Origin: Candidatus Shapirobacteria bacterium
GTDB lineage: Bacteria; Patescibacteriota; Microgenomatia; UBA12405
Length of the DNA stretch: 12,397 bases
Reading direction: 5' to 3'
Assembly (NCBI GenBank): GCA_020056515.1
Contig: JAGVHP010000029.1
Coordinates: 1 to 12,397 of the forward strand
Below the pieces are notes generated by a model. The model had not been told where the DNA came from, searched no databases, and worked only from the letters and a program-made list of their open reading frames with translations. Positions 4,872 to 11,226 of the stretch are shown here, in pieces. The translations under genes were made by a program, and so were the position numbers. Positions within the stretch are counted from its first letter, which is position 1, and each line of letters starts with the position of its first letter.

Positions 4872-7531
4872 CCAAAATTTATTTGAGTTGTTGTTGGCAA
4901 AATTTGATAAAAAAGATCAGCTGGTATAGTTTTTTTGGGTTTTTGTTGGTGATGACGGGGGCGGTGTTTTTAGGGCTTTTGGGGCTCTTTGTCTGGTTTT
5001 CCAAAGATTTACCCAACCCGGCCAAGGTAGTCAGGCGGGAGGGGTTTACCAGTAGGATATTTGATAGAAACGGAGAGTTGATTTATGACGTTTACAAGGA
5101 TGCCAAAAGGACGCCGGTGAGCTGGGTTGATATACCGGAATTTTTGAAAAAAGCAACCATTGCGGTGGAAGATAAGGAGTTTTATAAACATTCCGGTTTT
5201 GATCCGTTAACGCCGTTCAGAATAGTAAAAAACATATTTTATTTTCATAAATTAACCGGGGGTTCAACGTTGACTCAACAGCTGGTAAAAAATGTATTAT
5301 TGACTTCGGAGGTGTCAATTACCCGGAAAATAAAAGAGTTTATTTTAGCGGTTCAAATTGAGGCTAAATATAAAAAGGATGAAATTCTTTTGATGTATCT
5401 GAATGAGGCACCCTATGGGGGTTCGGCTTGGGGGGTAGGAGCGGGCAGTGAACAGTATTTTGGCAAGAAAGTAACCGATTTAACCTTTGCCGAGTCAGTA
5501 ATATTGGCGGGGTTTCCGCAACGTCCTAATGCCTATTCGCCATTTTCCCACACCCCGACAGCTTATATTGGCAGAAGCGAACATGTATTAAACCGAATGG
5601 TGGAAGATGGCTATATTACCGAAGACCAAAAGAAAGAAACCATGTTGGAAGTGTCTAACTATAAATTTTTCGAAAATAAAAGTCAGCTTTTGGCCCCGCA
5701 TTTTATATTTTGGGTAAAAGATGAACTGTCAAAAAAATACGGGGAAGAGATGGTAGAGGGTGGGGGTTTAAAAATTACGACTACCTTGGATCTAAAGATT
5801 CAGAGGGAGGTTCAAAAAATCGTGAGTGAGGAAGTGGACAAGGGGGAGAAATTGGGCTTTACCAACGGGGCGGCGATGGTGATAGATCCAAGCAATGGTC
5901 AGGTATTGGCGATGGTGGGAAGCCGGGATTACTCTTCGACTAAAACTGACGGCAAGTTTAATGTTACCACCCAAGCTCTACGTCAACCGGGGTCAGCCAT
6001 CAAGCCAATTACTTATTTAATGGCGATTAAGAGGGGTTATACGGCATCTTCTTTAATTATGGATACACCAGTGACTTTTCCGGGGGTGGCAGGTCAAAAA
6101 GATTATAGCCCGCAAAATTATACCGGGAAATTTTTAGGTCCGTTGAGTTTACGGGCAGCTTTAGGAAACTCAATAAATACGATTGCCGTAAAAATGTTGG
6201 CCCGGGTAGGGTTACCTAATATGATGAAGCAGGCCTATGAAATGGGTATATCGACACTGGAGCCAACGGCAGAAAACTTACGGCGTTATGGTTTATCGGT
6301 AACTTTGGGCGGGGCCGATGTGCGAATGATTGATATGGGGATGACCTATTGCGCTTTTGCCAACGGAGGTAAAAAAGTGGAGCCCTTGGGAGTGTTGAAA
6401 GTGGAGGATGCCAAAGGTCAGACACTGGAAGAATACAGACCGGTTCCGGGTCAGGCAGTGATGACTCCCCAGGAAGCTTTTATAATTTCCAATATATTGT
6501 CTGACAATTCAGCCCGGGAAATTACCTTTGGAACAGTCAACAATCTCTCTATTCCCAACTATCAGGTAGCAGTAAAAACCGGAACAACAAACGATAAGAG
6601 GGATAATTGGACCATCGGCTGGACTCCTAATTTATTATCGGTGGTTTGGGTAGGTAACAATAATAATTCGCCCATGGGTAAGGTGGCTTCAGGGGTGTCG
6701 GGAGCGTCCCCGATTTGGCGACGGATAATGTTATCAATGTTGCCACAACGGAATAAGCAAGATTTTCCGATTCCGGACAAAATTGTAAATTTAGAGGTAG
6801 ACCGGGTTTCCGGTTGGGTGGCTCATGACGGATATGCCTTCCGTTCAGAATATTTTATTGACGGGACGCAGCCAAATGGTCCGGACCCAATTCATTTAAA
6901 GTTAAAAGTATGTAAAGATAGAGCCGGGTTGGCAACTCCGGAAGATGTGGCTAACGGTAGTTTTGATGAAAAAGAATATTTTAAATTCAGCGAAACCGAT
7001 CCGATATCAACTGACGGAAAAAACCGCTGGCAAGAGGGAATTGATAGTTGGATTAATCAACAGGGAGAAAAGGACAAATATAACCCACCGCAAGAATTCT
7101 GTCGGGGAGGGGGCCAGGTAGTGGTTAATTTTGATACTCCGGGAGATAGGGCGACTACCAGTAATGGTTTTGATGTCAAAATAAGCACCGGTTCACTGAA
7201 AAAAATTACCGAAGTTAAGCTATGGATAAACGGAGGGGAGATTAAGGTCTGGACAGAGCGGCCATATGAAACCCGACTGAATTTGGATGATGGTTTGTAT
7301 GCTCTAAAAGTGAGGGCGACAGATAAAGACGGAAATTCAGCGGAAAGAGAGATACATATTGGGGTCAATAAGCCTTGGGACTGGACACCATCCCCCACCC
7401 CAACTCAAACTCCGACCCCCACCCCAACTTTAATACCAACCTTGATACCGCCTCTTCTGTTGACACCGACTTCGGTGCCGACATTGTCCCTTACTCCGGT
7501 TTTAAGCCCGACAGGATCCGGTACGATATAG
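4868..7531 (+). CDS. Class A penicillin-binding protein (PBP1A-type glycosyltransferase/transpeptidase)
   Basis: An 887-residue bifunctional cell-wall synthase that polymerises lipid II and cross-links peptides outside the membrane. After a cytoplasmic N-terminus there is one membrane segment (about 19-44). The GT51 domain carries EDKEFYKHSG (catalytic E101), GGSTLTQQLVKN (131-142), RKIKEFILAVQIE and EILLMYLNE. The transpeptidase domain has SAIK (nucleophile S376), SIN (435-437) and KTGT (570-573), so both active sites are intact. Residues ~750-835 look like an Ig/Fn3-type beta domain, followed by a Thr/Pro-rich tail (about 839-882) that may be disordered or wall-associated. The ATG overlaps the stop of the 37-aa ORF. 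It is convergent with pheT, 76 bp away. Confidence 0.95.
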   Translation: MTKIYLSCCWQNLIKKISWYSFFGFLLVMTGAVFLGLLGLFVWFSKDLPNPAKVVRREGFTSRIFDRNGELIYDVYKDAKRTPVSWVDIPEFLKKATIAVEDKEFYKHSGFDPLTPFRIVKNIFYFHKLTGGSTLTQQLVKNVLLTSEVSITRKIKEFILAVQIEAKYKKDEILLMYLNEAPYGGSAWGVGAGSEQYFGKKVTDLTFAESVILAGFPQRPNAYSPFSHTPTAYIGRSEHVLNRMVEDGYITEDQKKETMLEVSNYKFFENKSQLLAPHFIFWVKDELSKKYGEEMVEGGGLKITTTLDLKIQREVQKIVSEEVDKGEKLGFTNGAAMVIDPSNGQVLAMVGSRDYSSTKTDGKFNVTTQALRQPGSAIKPITYLMAIKRGYTASSLIMDTPVTFPGVAGQKDYSPQNYTGKFLGPLSLRAALGNSINTIAVKMLARVGLPNMMKQAYEMGISTLEPTAENLRRYGLSVTLGGADVRMIDMGMTYCAFANGGKKVEPLGVLKVEDAKGQTLEEYRPVPGQAVMTPQEAFIISNILSDNSAREITFGTVNNLSIPNYQVAVKTGTTNDKRDNWTIGWTPNLLSVVWVGNNNNSPMGKVASGVSGASPIWRRIMLSMLPQRNKQDFPIPDKIVNLEVDRVSGWVAHDGYAFRSEYFIDGTQPNGPDPIHLKLKVCKDRAGLATPEDVANGSFDEKEYFKFSETDPISTDGKNRWQEGIDSWINQQGEKDKYNPPQEFCRGGGQVVVNFDTPGDRATTSNGFDVKISTGSLKKITEVKLWINGGEIKVWTERPYETRLNLDDGLYALKVRATDKDGNSAEREIHIGVNKPWDWTPSPTPTQTPTPTPTLIPTLIPPLLLTPTSVPTLSLTPVLSPTGSGTI

Positions 7532-7584
7532 AACGATATAGTATATTAACCTAAGATAGGGAGGTTTCTATTTTGATCACTTAG

Positions 7585-7611
7585 TTAGCAGTCACAATGC
7601 AGGTCTGCTAA
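7585..7611. terminator. Weak hairpin between convergent PBP and pheT genes
   Basis: A 7-bp perfect stem TTAGCAG/CTGCTAA with a 13-base loop, covering the pheT stop codon. Only a short T tract follows on the plus strand and none on the minus strand, so it is a poor intrinsic terminator. It is nevertheless the only structure in the 76-bp convergent gap. The gap also holds a 10-base-spaced duplication of ACGATATAG (7523 and 7533), the first copy carrying the PBP stop. Confidence 0.25.
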
Positions 7612-9401
7612 TTTAGATTAAAGGTAGAAAGGTGGATTTTTTTAGCGGTTAAGGCATCGCAATTGTAATAAGAAACACGAAAAGTGTAGCGGGTTTGGTA
7701 GATGTCGATGATTTCCATTGACCATAATATTTTAGGATCAATTGAGGACGAATATTTTTTAATTAATTTAATAGGATCTTGAGGAGGGTCGAGATTAACA
7801 TTGGCATCGAGAGTAATTATTTGGGATCTTAGTTCGACAGCATTATTATCAATAACTTTTGGAATGTATTTATCGGATTTGGGAAGGTCATCAAGAATGA
7901 TTTGCTTGAAAGTGTTATCGGTTTTATAAGGCAGATTCAATTTTTGTAAGTCAATTTTTAGTTGAGTAGGATTGTGGTGATAAACACCTAAGGCGTATTT
8001 TTCGGTGTATTTACCTTTTTCTTGAAAGAAAATTTTACCAATTTCAAAAAATTGAGATAATGGTAATTTGAAACGAATATATTTTCCAAGCTGATGCTCT
8101 AAGGACTGAATTATGTTTTGCCTTAAATAAGGGTAATCGGAATTGATGGAGTTTTCGGTTTTGATAACAGTAGCTGGGTCGATGGTGTCGGAAACTAGCG
8201 GCCAGGAGCGGACTTCGTCGTAACCCAGAGCCACCAAATCGTCTTTTAATTTTTCAATTAAATATAAAAGGGGCGGAGTAATGTCGGAAAGGGAGGTGGA
8301 ATCAATCGGAGTATCGGTGGGGATTTTATTGTAGCCATAAAAACGAAGAATTTCTTCAATTAAATCTTTTTCAATGATCAGATCTTTTCGAAGAGACGGC
8401 GGGGTGACTGACAATCTCCCCTTAATCCCCTCTTTGACAAGAGGGGAAATTGAACATTTTAGAGAAGATAAGATTTGTTTTGAAAAATCTGGAGGAATAT
8501 CAATGCCGGCATAAAGCGATGGTTTTTGGGAATCGAAAGCGATAGGAGTGAGAGTTGTTTTGACGGGATAAACATCAAAAAGTTTGCCATTAATAACTGC
8601 TTGACAGTGTTTTTGAATTAAAGAAAGGAGATGAGAAAAAGCCAGCGGGATGGTTTCAGTATCCAGTTCTTTATCCAATCGAATAGAGGCTTCGGTAATG
8701 GTTTTGAGACTTCTGGAATCGTTTCGAACCCGGGAACGGTTGTAAACGGCCATTTCCAATATAGAATCGGTGGTATCAAGATTGATGCCGGAATTTTGGC
8801 CACCGATGAAAGATAGAGACAAAACTTCTTTTCCGTCAGAAATAACCAGATTTTGAGGTTGAAGCTTAATTTTGGTGCCATCTAGCGAAATAAATTCGGA
8901 ATATCTTTGATTATTTTCCCAAATTAGTTTGGTTGATTTGTTGGTGTCAAAAGCGTGACAGGGAATCCCCCACTCCAGCATGATGTAATTGGTTAAGTCG
9001 ACAAGGGTATTAATGGAATTGATGTCATGAAGTTTGAGAAACCTGACAAGCCAGTCGGGAGACAGGGAGTTTTTTATACCAGAAATTGAGGTGGCTTGAA
9101 TTCGGTGGACATCGGGTGAAGAGACGGTAATAGGAACAGGGGTATTGGAGTAATTTATGGTATTTATCTGTGGTAACACCAGATTGATTTTATAAAAAAC
9201 AGCCAAATCACGAGCAATGCCGTAATAGCCCAGACAGTCGGCCCGGTTTTGACGGATTTCCAGGTCGAGAATAATTTCTCCTTCGATTTCTTCATAACCG
9301 GATGCAAAATGACCTATAAGGGTTAGGTCGTCACGAAGAGTTTTGGCGTCGATAGTCAAATCCGGCAACCATTTTTTTATTTCAGAATATATTAGTTTCA
9401 T
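7608..9401 (-). CDS. pheT: Phenylalanyl-tRNA synthetase beta subunit, short form
   Basis: It pairs with PheS to charge tRNA-Phe. I start at the ATG at 9401 (MKLIYSEIKKWLPDL), the standard PheT N-terminus. The open frame continues upstream only through repeat R4 and antisense-like pheS sequence. At 597 residues it is ~200 shorter than usual. After LTLIGHFASGYEEIE (to ~40) it passes directly to LDLEIRQNRADCLGYYGIAR (46-64), so the EMAP/OB tRNA-binding (B2) domain is missing. B3/B4 follows (LVDLTNYIMLEWGIPCHAFD, 133-152; editing region FIGGQNSG, 198-205), then B5 (VTPPSLRKDLIIEKDLIEEI, 332-351) and a degenerate C-terminal FDX-ACB domain (about 535-597). Residues ~319-329 are encoded by a palindromic repeat inserted in frame. 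Confidence 0.94.
   Translation of the reverse strand: MKLIYSEIKKWLPDLTIDAKTLRDDLTLIGHFASGYEEIEGEIILDLEIRQNRADCLGYYGIARDLAVFYKINLVLPQINTINYSNTPVPITVSSPDVHRIQATSISGIKNSLSPDWLVRFLKLHDINSINTLVDLTNYIMLEWGIPCHAFDTNKSTKLIWENNQRYSEFISLDGTKIKLQPQNLVISDGKEVLSLSFIGGQNSGINLDTTDSILEMAVYNRSRVRNDSRSLKTITEASIRLDKELDTETIPLAFSHLLSLIQKHCQAVINGKLFDVYPVKTTLTPIAFDSQKPSLYAGIDIPPDFSKQILSSLKCSISPLVKEGIKGRLSVTPPSLRKDLIIEKDLIEEILRFYGYNKIPTDTPIDSTSLSDITPPLLYLIEKLKDDLVALGYDEVRSWPLVSDTIDPATVIKTENSINSDYPYLRQNIIQSLEHQLGKYIRFKLPLSQFFEIGKIFFQEKGKYTEKYALGVYHHNPTQLKIDLQKLNLPYKTDNTFKQIILDDLPKSDKYIPKVIDNNAVELRSQIITLDANVNLDPPQDPIKLIKKYSSSIDPKILWSMEIIDIYQTRYTFRVSYYNCDALTAKKIHLSTFNLN
8413..8449 (+). repeat. Palindromic repeat copy R3, in frame inside pheT
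   Basis: The copy contains CCCCTTAATCCCCTCTT, then loop TGAC and AAGAGGGG: an 8-9 bp perfect stem at 8426-8447. It has the same orientation as R1, R4 and R5. On the coding strand it reads S-P-L-V-K-E-G-I-K-G-R (PheT residues 319-329) with no stop. The neighbouring conserved B5 sequence (SVTPPSLRKD) resumes directly afterwards. Confidence 0.75.
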
Positions 9402-9407
9402 AAGACA

Positions 9408-9446
9408 AACCCTCCCCTGACCCCTCCCTTGACAGGGCGGGGAGAA
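9408..9446 (+). repeat. Palindromic repeat copy R4 in the pheS-pheT gap; supplies a pheT ribosome site
   Basis: It reads AAACCCTCCCCTGA, followed by arms CCCCTCCCT and AGGGCGGGG around TGAC (9421-9442, one mismatch). On the minus strand its outer end gives GGGAGGG (9416-9410), eight bases before the pheT ATG. This is one of very few Shine-Dalgarno-like sequences in the window. Confidence 0.75.
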
Positions 9447-9474
9447 AAAATATTTATGATGTATATATTGTGTT

Positions 9475-10488
9475 TCACAATACGTTTGGTTTATAGGCGA
9501 GGTTGCCACCAAGTAAAGTGCGGATGTCAGTGATATTGAATTTAGCCATAACCCAGCGGTCAAGACCAAGGGCAAAAGCGAAACCGCGCCAGATTTTGGG
9601 ATCAATTCCGGCCATAGTCAGAACTTTAGGGTGGATAATACCCGCTCCACCCATCTCAATCCAGCCGGCCCCTTTACAAATAGAACAACCGACACCGTGA
9701 CAGGAAAAACATTCCAAATCAAATCCCATTCCGGGTTCCACTTCCGGATAGTATTTGCAGCGATAACGGGCATGGACATTGTTACCGTAGAGCTCTTCAA
9801 AAAGAGTGTTAAAAGTACCAATCGCGTCTTTGAGGGTTATGTTTTTATCAATTGCCACACCTTGGTATTGATGAAAAATGAAGTGATTGCTTTTGGTGAC
9901 TTTTTCGTTTCGGTAGGTACGCCCCGGAAAGGCAGCTTTAAAAGGCGGTTTTTCTTGGGCTAATAATCTGGCCTCAATGCTTGAGGTTTGAGTACGAAGT
10001 AGATATTCAGGTTCATGAATATAAATACTGTCCTGCATCTCCCGGGCCGGATGATTTCGGGGGACATTGAGACGCTGGAAACAGAATTCGTCAGTTTCAA
10101 TTTCGGGGCCGTCATAGAGGGAAAAACCTAAATTTCGGAAGATTTCGTTAATCTGGCGTTCAGTGATGGTAATAGGATGAAGGTGGCCCACCTTCGCTAA
10201 ATGGCCAAAGGCCATCTTGGGAGCTACGGCGGGTAAACCCCTTTTTTTTGATAATGGAACTTGGTTGTCAGGTTTAAACGATGATTGTTTATCTTTAATT
10301 AATTTTTCGATTTCTTTTTTTTGTTGATTTAGAAGTTGGCCGTAGGCCTTGGGATCGGGTTGATTTTCAATATCAGCGAAGAGTTTGTTTAATAATCCAT
10401 GACGGCCAAGAAGTTCAATGCGGATTTTTTCCAACTCGGCAGAAGTAGTGATATTAGTGATTTGTTTTTTGATCTGGTCTAGGTCCAT
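9475..10488 (-). CDS. pheS: Phenylalanyl-tRNA synthetase alpha subunit
   Basis: The 337-residue catalytic subunit of (PheST)2. Residues 1-~72 form the N-terminal coiled coil. Class II motif 1 lies in HPITITERQINEIFRNLGF (104-122), motif 2 in FPGRTYRNEKVTKSNHFIFH (187-206), and motif 3 in GFAFALGLDRWVM (302-314). A four-Cys knuckle, C260-x2-C263-x4-C268-x2-C271 (ECFSCHGVGCSICKGAGW), is a known variation in many bacterial PheS proteins and may bind zinc. Between DNQVPLSKKR and GHLHPIT are ~17 extra residues (GLPAVAPKMAFGHLAKV, 84-100) encoded by a nested palindrome. Many homologues have only a short linker here. The ATG at 10488 follows a perfect TATAAT by seven bases. pheT follows after a 73-bp gap containing repeat R4. 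Confidence 0.96.
   Translation of the reverse strand: MDLDQIKKQITNITTSAELEKIRIELLGRHGLLNKLFADIENQPDPKAYGQLLNQQKKEIEKLIKDKQSSFKPDNQVPLSKKRGLPAVAPKMAFGHLAKVGHLHPITITERQINEIFRNLGFSLYDGPEIETDEFCFQRLNVPRNHPAREMQDSIYIHEPEYLLRTQTSSIEARLLAQEKPPFKAAFPGRTYRNEKVTKSNHFIFHQYQGVAIDKNITLKDAIGTFNTLFEELYGNNVHARYRCKYYPEVEPGMGFDLECFSCHGVGCSICKGAGWIEMGGAGIIHPKVLTMAGIDPKIWRGFAFALGLDRWVMAKFNITDIRTLLGGNLAYKPNVL
10179..10233. repeat. Nested palindromic insert in frame inside pheS (different family)
   Basis: Three inverted structures are packed into 55 bp. GAAGGTGG/CCACCTTC lies at 10179-10195 and ATGGCC/GGCCAT with an AAA loop at 10201-10215. The outer imperfect arms are CCCACCTTCGCT (10187-10198) against AGCTACGGCGGG (10222-10233), which pair at 9 of 12 positions. 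It encodes PheS residues ~84-103. The GC-rich composition differs from the surrounding AT-rich gene. Core sequences like CGCCTTCGCTAA...AGCTACGGCGG resemble interspersed repeats I have seen in other bacterial genomes, but I cannot verify that here. Confidence 0.6.
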
Positions 10489-10501
10489 TGGTTTTATTAT
10501 A
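10489..10501 (-). promoter_or_regulatory. pheS promoter with leaderless spacing, abutting the rplT terminator
   Basis: A perfect TATAAT (10501-10496, minus strand) is followed by seven bases AAAACCA and the pheS ATG. The T tract of the upstream terminator ends two bases before the hexamer, so the -35 region would fall in the terminator stem. No -35 consensus is seen there. Confidence 0.6.
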
Positions 10502-10502
10502 T

Positions 10503-10528
10503 AAAAAAAGCTCCCATCAGGGAGCTTT
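10503..10528 (-). terminator. Rho-independent terminator of the thrS-infC-rpmI-rplT operon
   Basis: On the minus strand a 9-bp perfect stem AAAGCTCCC/GGGAGCTTT with a TGAT loop (10528-10507) runs into a seven-T tract (10509-10503). It starts 19 bp beyond the rplT stop. It separates the ribosomal operon from pheST and ends immediately before the pheS -10. Confidence 0.88.
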
Positions 10529-10547
10529 AATTGAAAAGTTCCCTATT

Positions 10548-10901
10548 TTATTTTTTAAAGGTAGAAACAGAATTAACGATTGATTTAAAGACGGTGGGGT
10601 CATTGATGGCTAGTTCCGAAAGCATTTTGCGGTTGAGAACCATTTTGGCGGTTTTAGCCATGTTGATAAATCTGGAATAACCCAAATTAAATTCTTTAAG
10701 AGCGGCGTTGAGGCGAATAATCCAGAGTTTGCGAAGATCCCGGCGACGGAGACGGCGGCCGTTGTAGGCATACTGACCGGCATGAAGGATAGCTTCGGCG
10801 GCGACTTTGTAGCGCTTGTGCCGAGTCATCCAATAGCCCTTGGCGGCCTTGAGAACTTTTTTGTGAAAAGCACGTCGGACGGTACCAGTTTTGACTCTCA
10901 T
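10548..10901 (-). CDS. rplT: 50S ribosomal protein L20 (bL20)
   Basis: A 117-residue protein of standard length with family sequence throughout: MRVKTGTVRRAFHKKVLKAAKG, YWMTRHKRYKVAAEAILHAG, YAYNGRRLRRRDLRKLWIIR and LNAALKEFNLGYSRFI. L20 is an early 50S assembly protein binding 23S rRNA, and in several bacteria it represses its own operon. It follows rpmI, but across an unusual 115-bp gap occupied by a pair of inverted repeats. The end of copy R5 gives AGAGGGA five bases before the ATG, a plausible ribosome site. It is followed by a strong terminator. Confidence 0.97.
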   Translation of the reverse strand: MRVKTGTVRRAFHKKVLKAAKGYWMTRHKRYKVAAEAILHAGQYAYNGRRLRRRDLRKLWIIRLNAALKEFNLGYSRFINMAKTAKMVLNRKMLSELAINDPTVFKSIVNSVSTFKK

Positions 10902-10904
10902 AAA

Positions 10905-10939
10905 AATCCCTCTTTATTTCTCCCTTTGACAAGGGAGAA
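10905..10939 (+). repeat. Palindromic repeat copy R5, upstream of rplT
   Basis: It begins AATCCCTCT and ends in a 9-bp perfect stem TTCTCCCTT/AAGGGAGAA around TGAC (10918-10939), identical to that of R1. On the coding strand its outer end gives AGAGGGA (10913-10907), suitably placed to serve as the rplT Shine-Dalgarno sequence. Confidence 0.8.
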
Positions 10940-10984
10940 CATTACAATTTTTAATTAATAAAGATATATTAGTTTTCATTATTA

Positions 10985-11019
10985 TTCCCTCCTTGTCAAA
11001 GGAGGGTCAGGGTGGATTA
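10985..11019 (-). repeat. Palindromic repeat copy R6, at the rpmI stop
   Basis: On the minus strand it reads TAATCCACCCTGA, then an 8-bp perfect stem CCCTCCTT/AAGGAGGG around the loop (10987-11006). It has the opposite orientation to R5. The terminal TAA of the repeat (11019-11017) is the rpmI stop codon. Confidence 0.75.
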
Positions 11020-11226
11020 AGCAAGGCCGAGGATTTTTTTAACTTTTATAGCGAAACGGCCAAGAACCGGTTTTTTACCCCTAAGACGGCGTAATTGTTT
11101 TTTGGATTTTTTGCGTCTAAGATGACGATTGAATGAAGAACGACGTAAGACTTTGCCGTTTTTAGTAACCTCAAAACGGTTTCTGACTGATTTGGTTACT
11201 TTGTGTTTACGATTTGGTTTTCTCAT
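11017..11226 (-). CDS. rpmI: 50S ribosomal protein L35 (bL35)
   Basis: A 69-residue, very basic protein: MRKPNRKHKVTKSVRNRFEV, TKNGKVLRRSS, FNRHLRRKKSKKQLRRLRGK. The K-R-F-x-V-T-x-G-K pattern and the arginine/lysine-rich centre identify L35, as does its position between infC and rplT. The ATG at 11226 lies 20 bp inside the infC 3' end in another frame, with no Shine-Dalgarno sequence, so translation is probably coupled to infC. The TAA stop coincides with the terminus of repeat R6. The C-terminus (VKKILGLA) looks complete, so the repeat has not truncated it noticeably. Confidence 0.95.
   Translation of the reverse strand: MRKPNRKHKVTKSVRNRFEVTKNGKVLRRSSFNRHLRRKKSKKQLRRLRGKKPVLGRFAIKVKKILGLA

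Larger units (their letters stand above)
10904..11019. mobile_element. Candidate MITE-like unit: two inward-facing repeat copies between rpmI and rplT
   Basis: Repeat R5 (forward, starting AATCCCTCT) and R6 (reverse, ending GGATTA) bracket ~45 bp of AT-rich sequence with no ORF. Orientation and ends mirror the 459-bp DUF559 element, so this looks like a non-autonomous or internally deleted relative. The unit spans the entire intergenic region and includes the rpmI stop codon at one edge. Mobility is inferred only. Confidence 0.45.

Noticed and set aside
7057..7398. Minus-strand ORF antisense to the PBP 3' end
   Set aside because: No recognisable domain and biased composition, as expected for the shadow of a coding frame. 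The plus-strand PBP is well supported here.
7385..7515. Tandem repeat array in the PBP 3' end
   Set aside because: The apparent repetition reflects Thr/Pro codons in a low-complexity protein tail, with no regular DNA unit.
9402..9605. Upstream extension of pheT to a start at 9605 (68 extra residues)
   Set aside because: The extension overlaps the 3' end of pheS in another frame and is encoded largely by repeat R4. The residues have no PheT similarity, and MKLIYSEIKKWLPDL is the normal N-terminus.
9631..9963. Plus-strand ORF of 110 codons inside pheS
   Set aside because: It is antisense to conserved class II motifs of PheS and has no independent family signal.
2289..11019. CRISPR array from recurrent CCCTTTGACAAGGG-like units
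   Set aside because: Copies are far apart, in both orientations, with no regular spacers and no cas genes.
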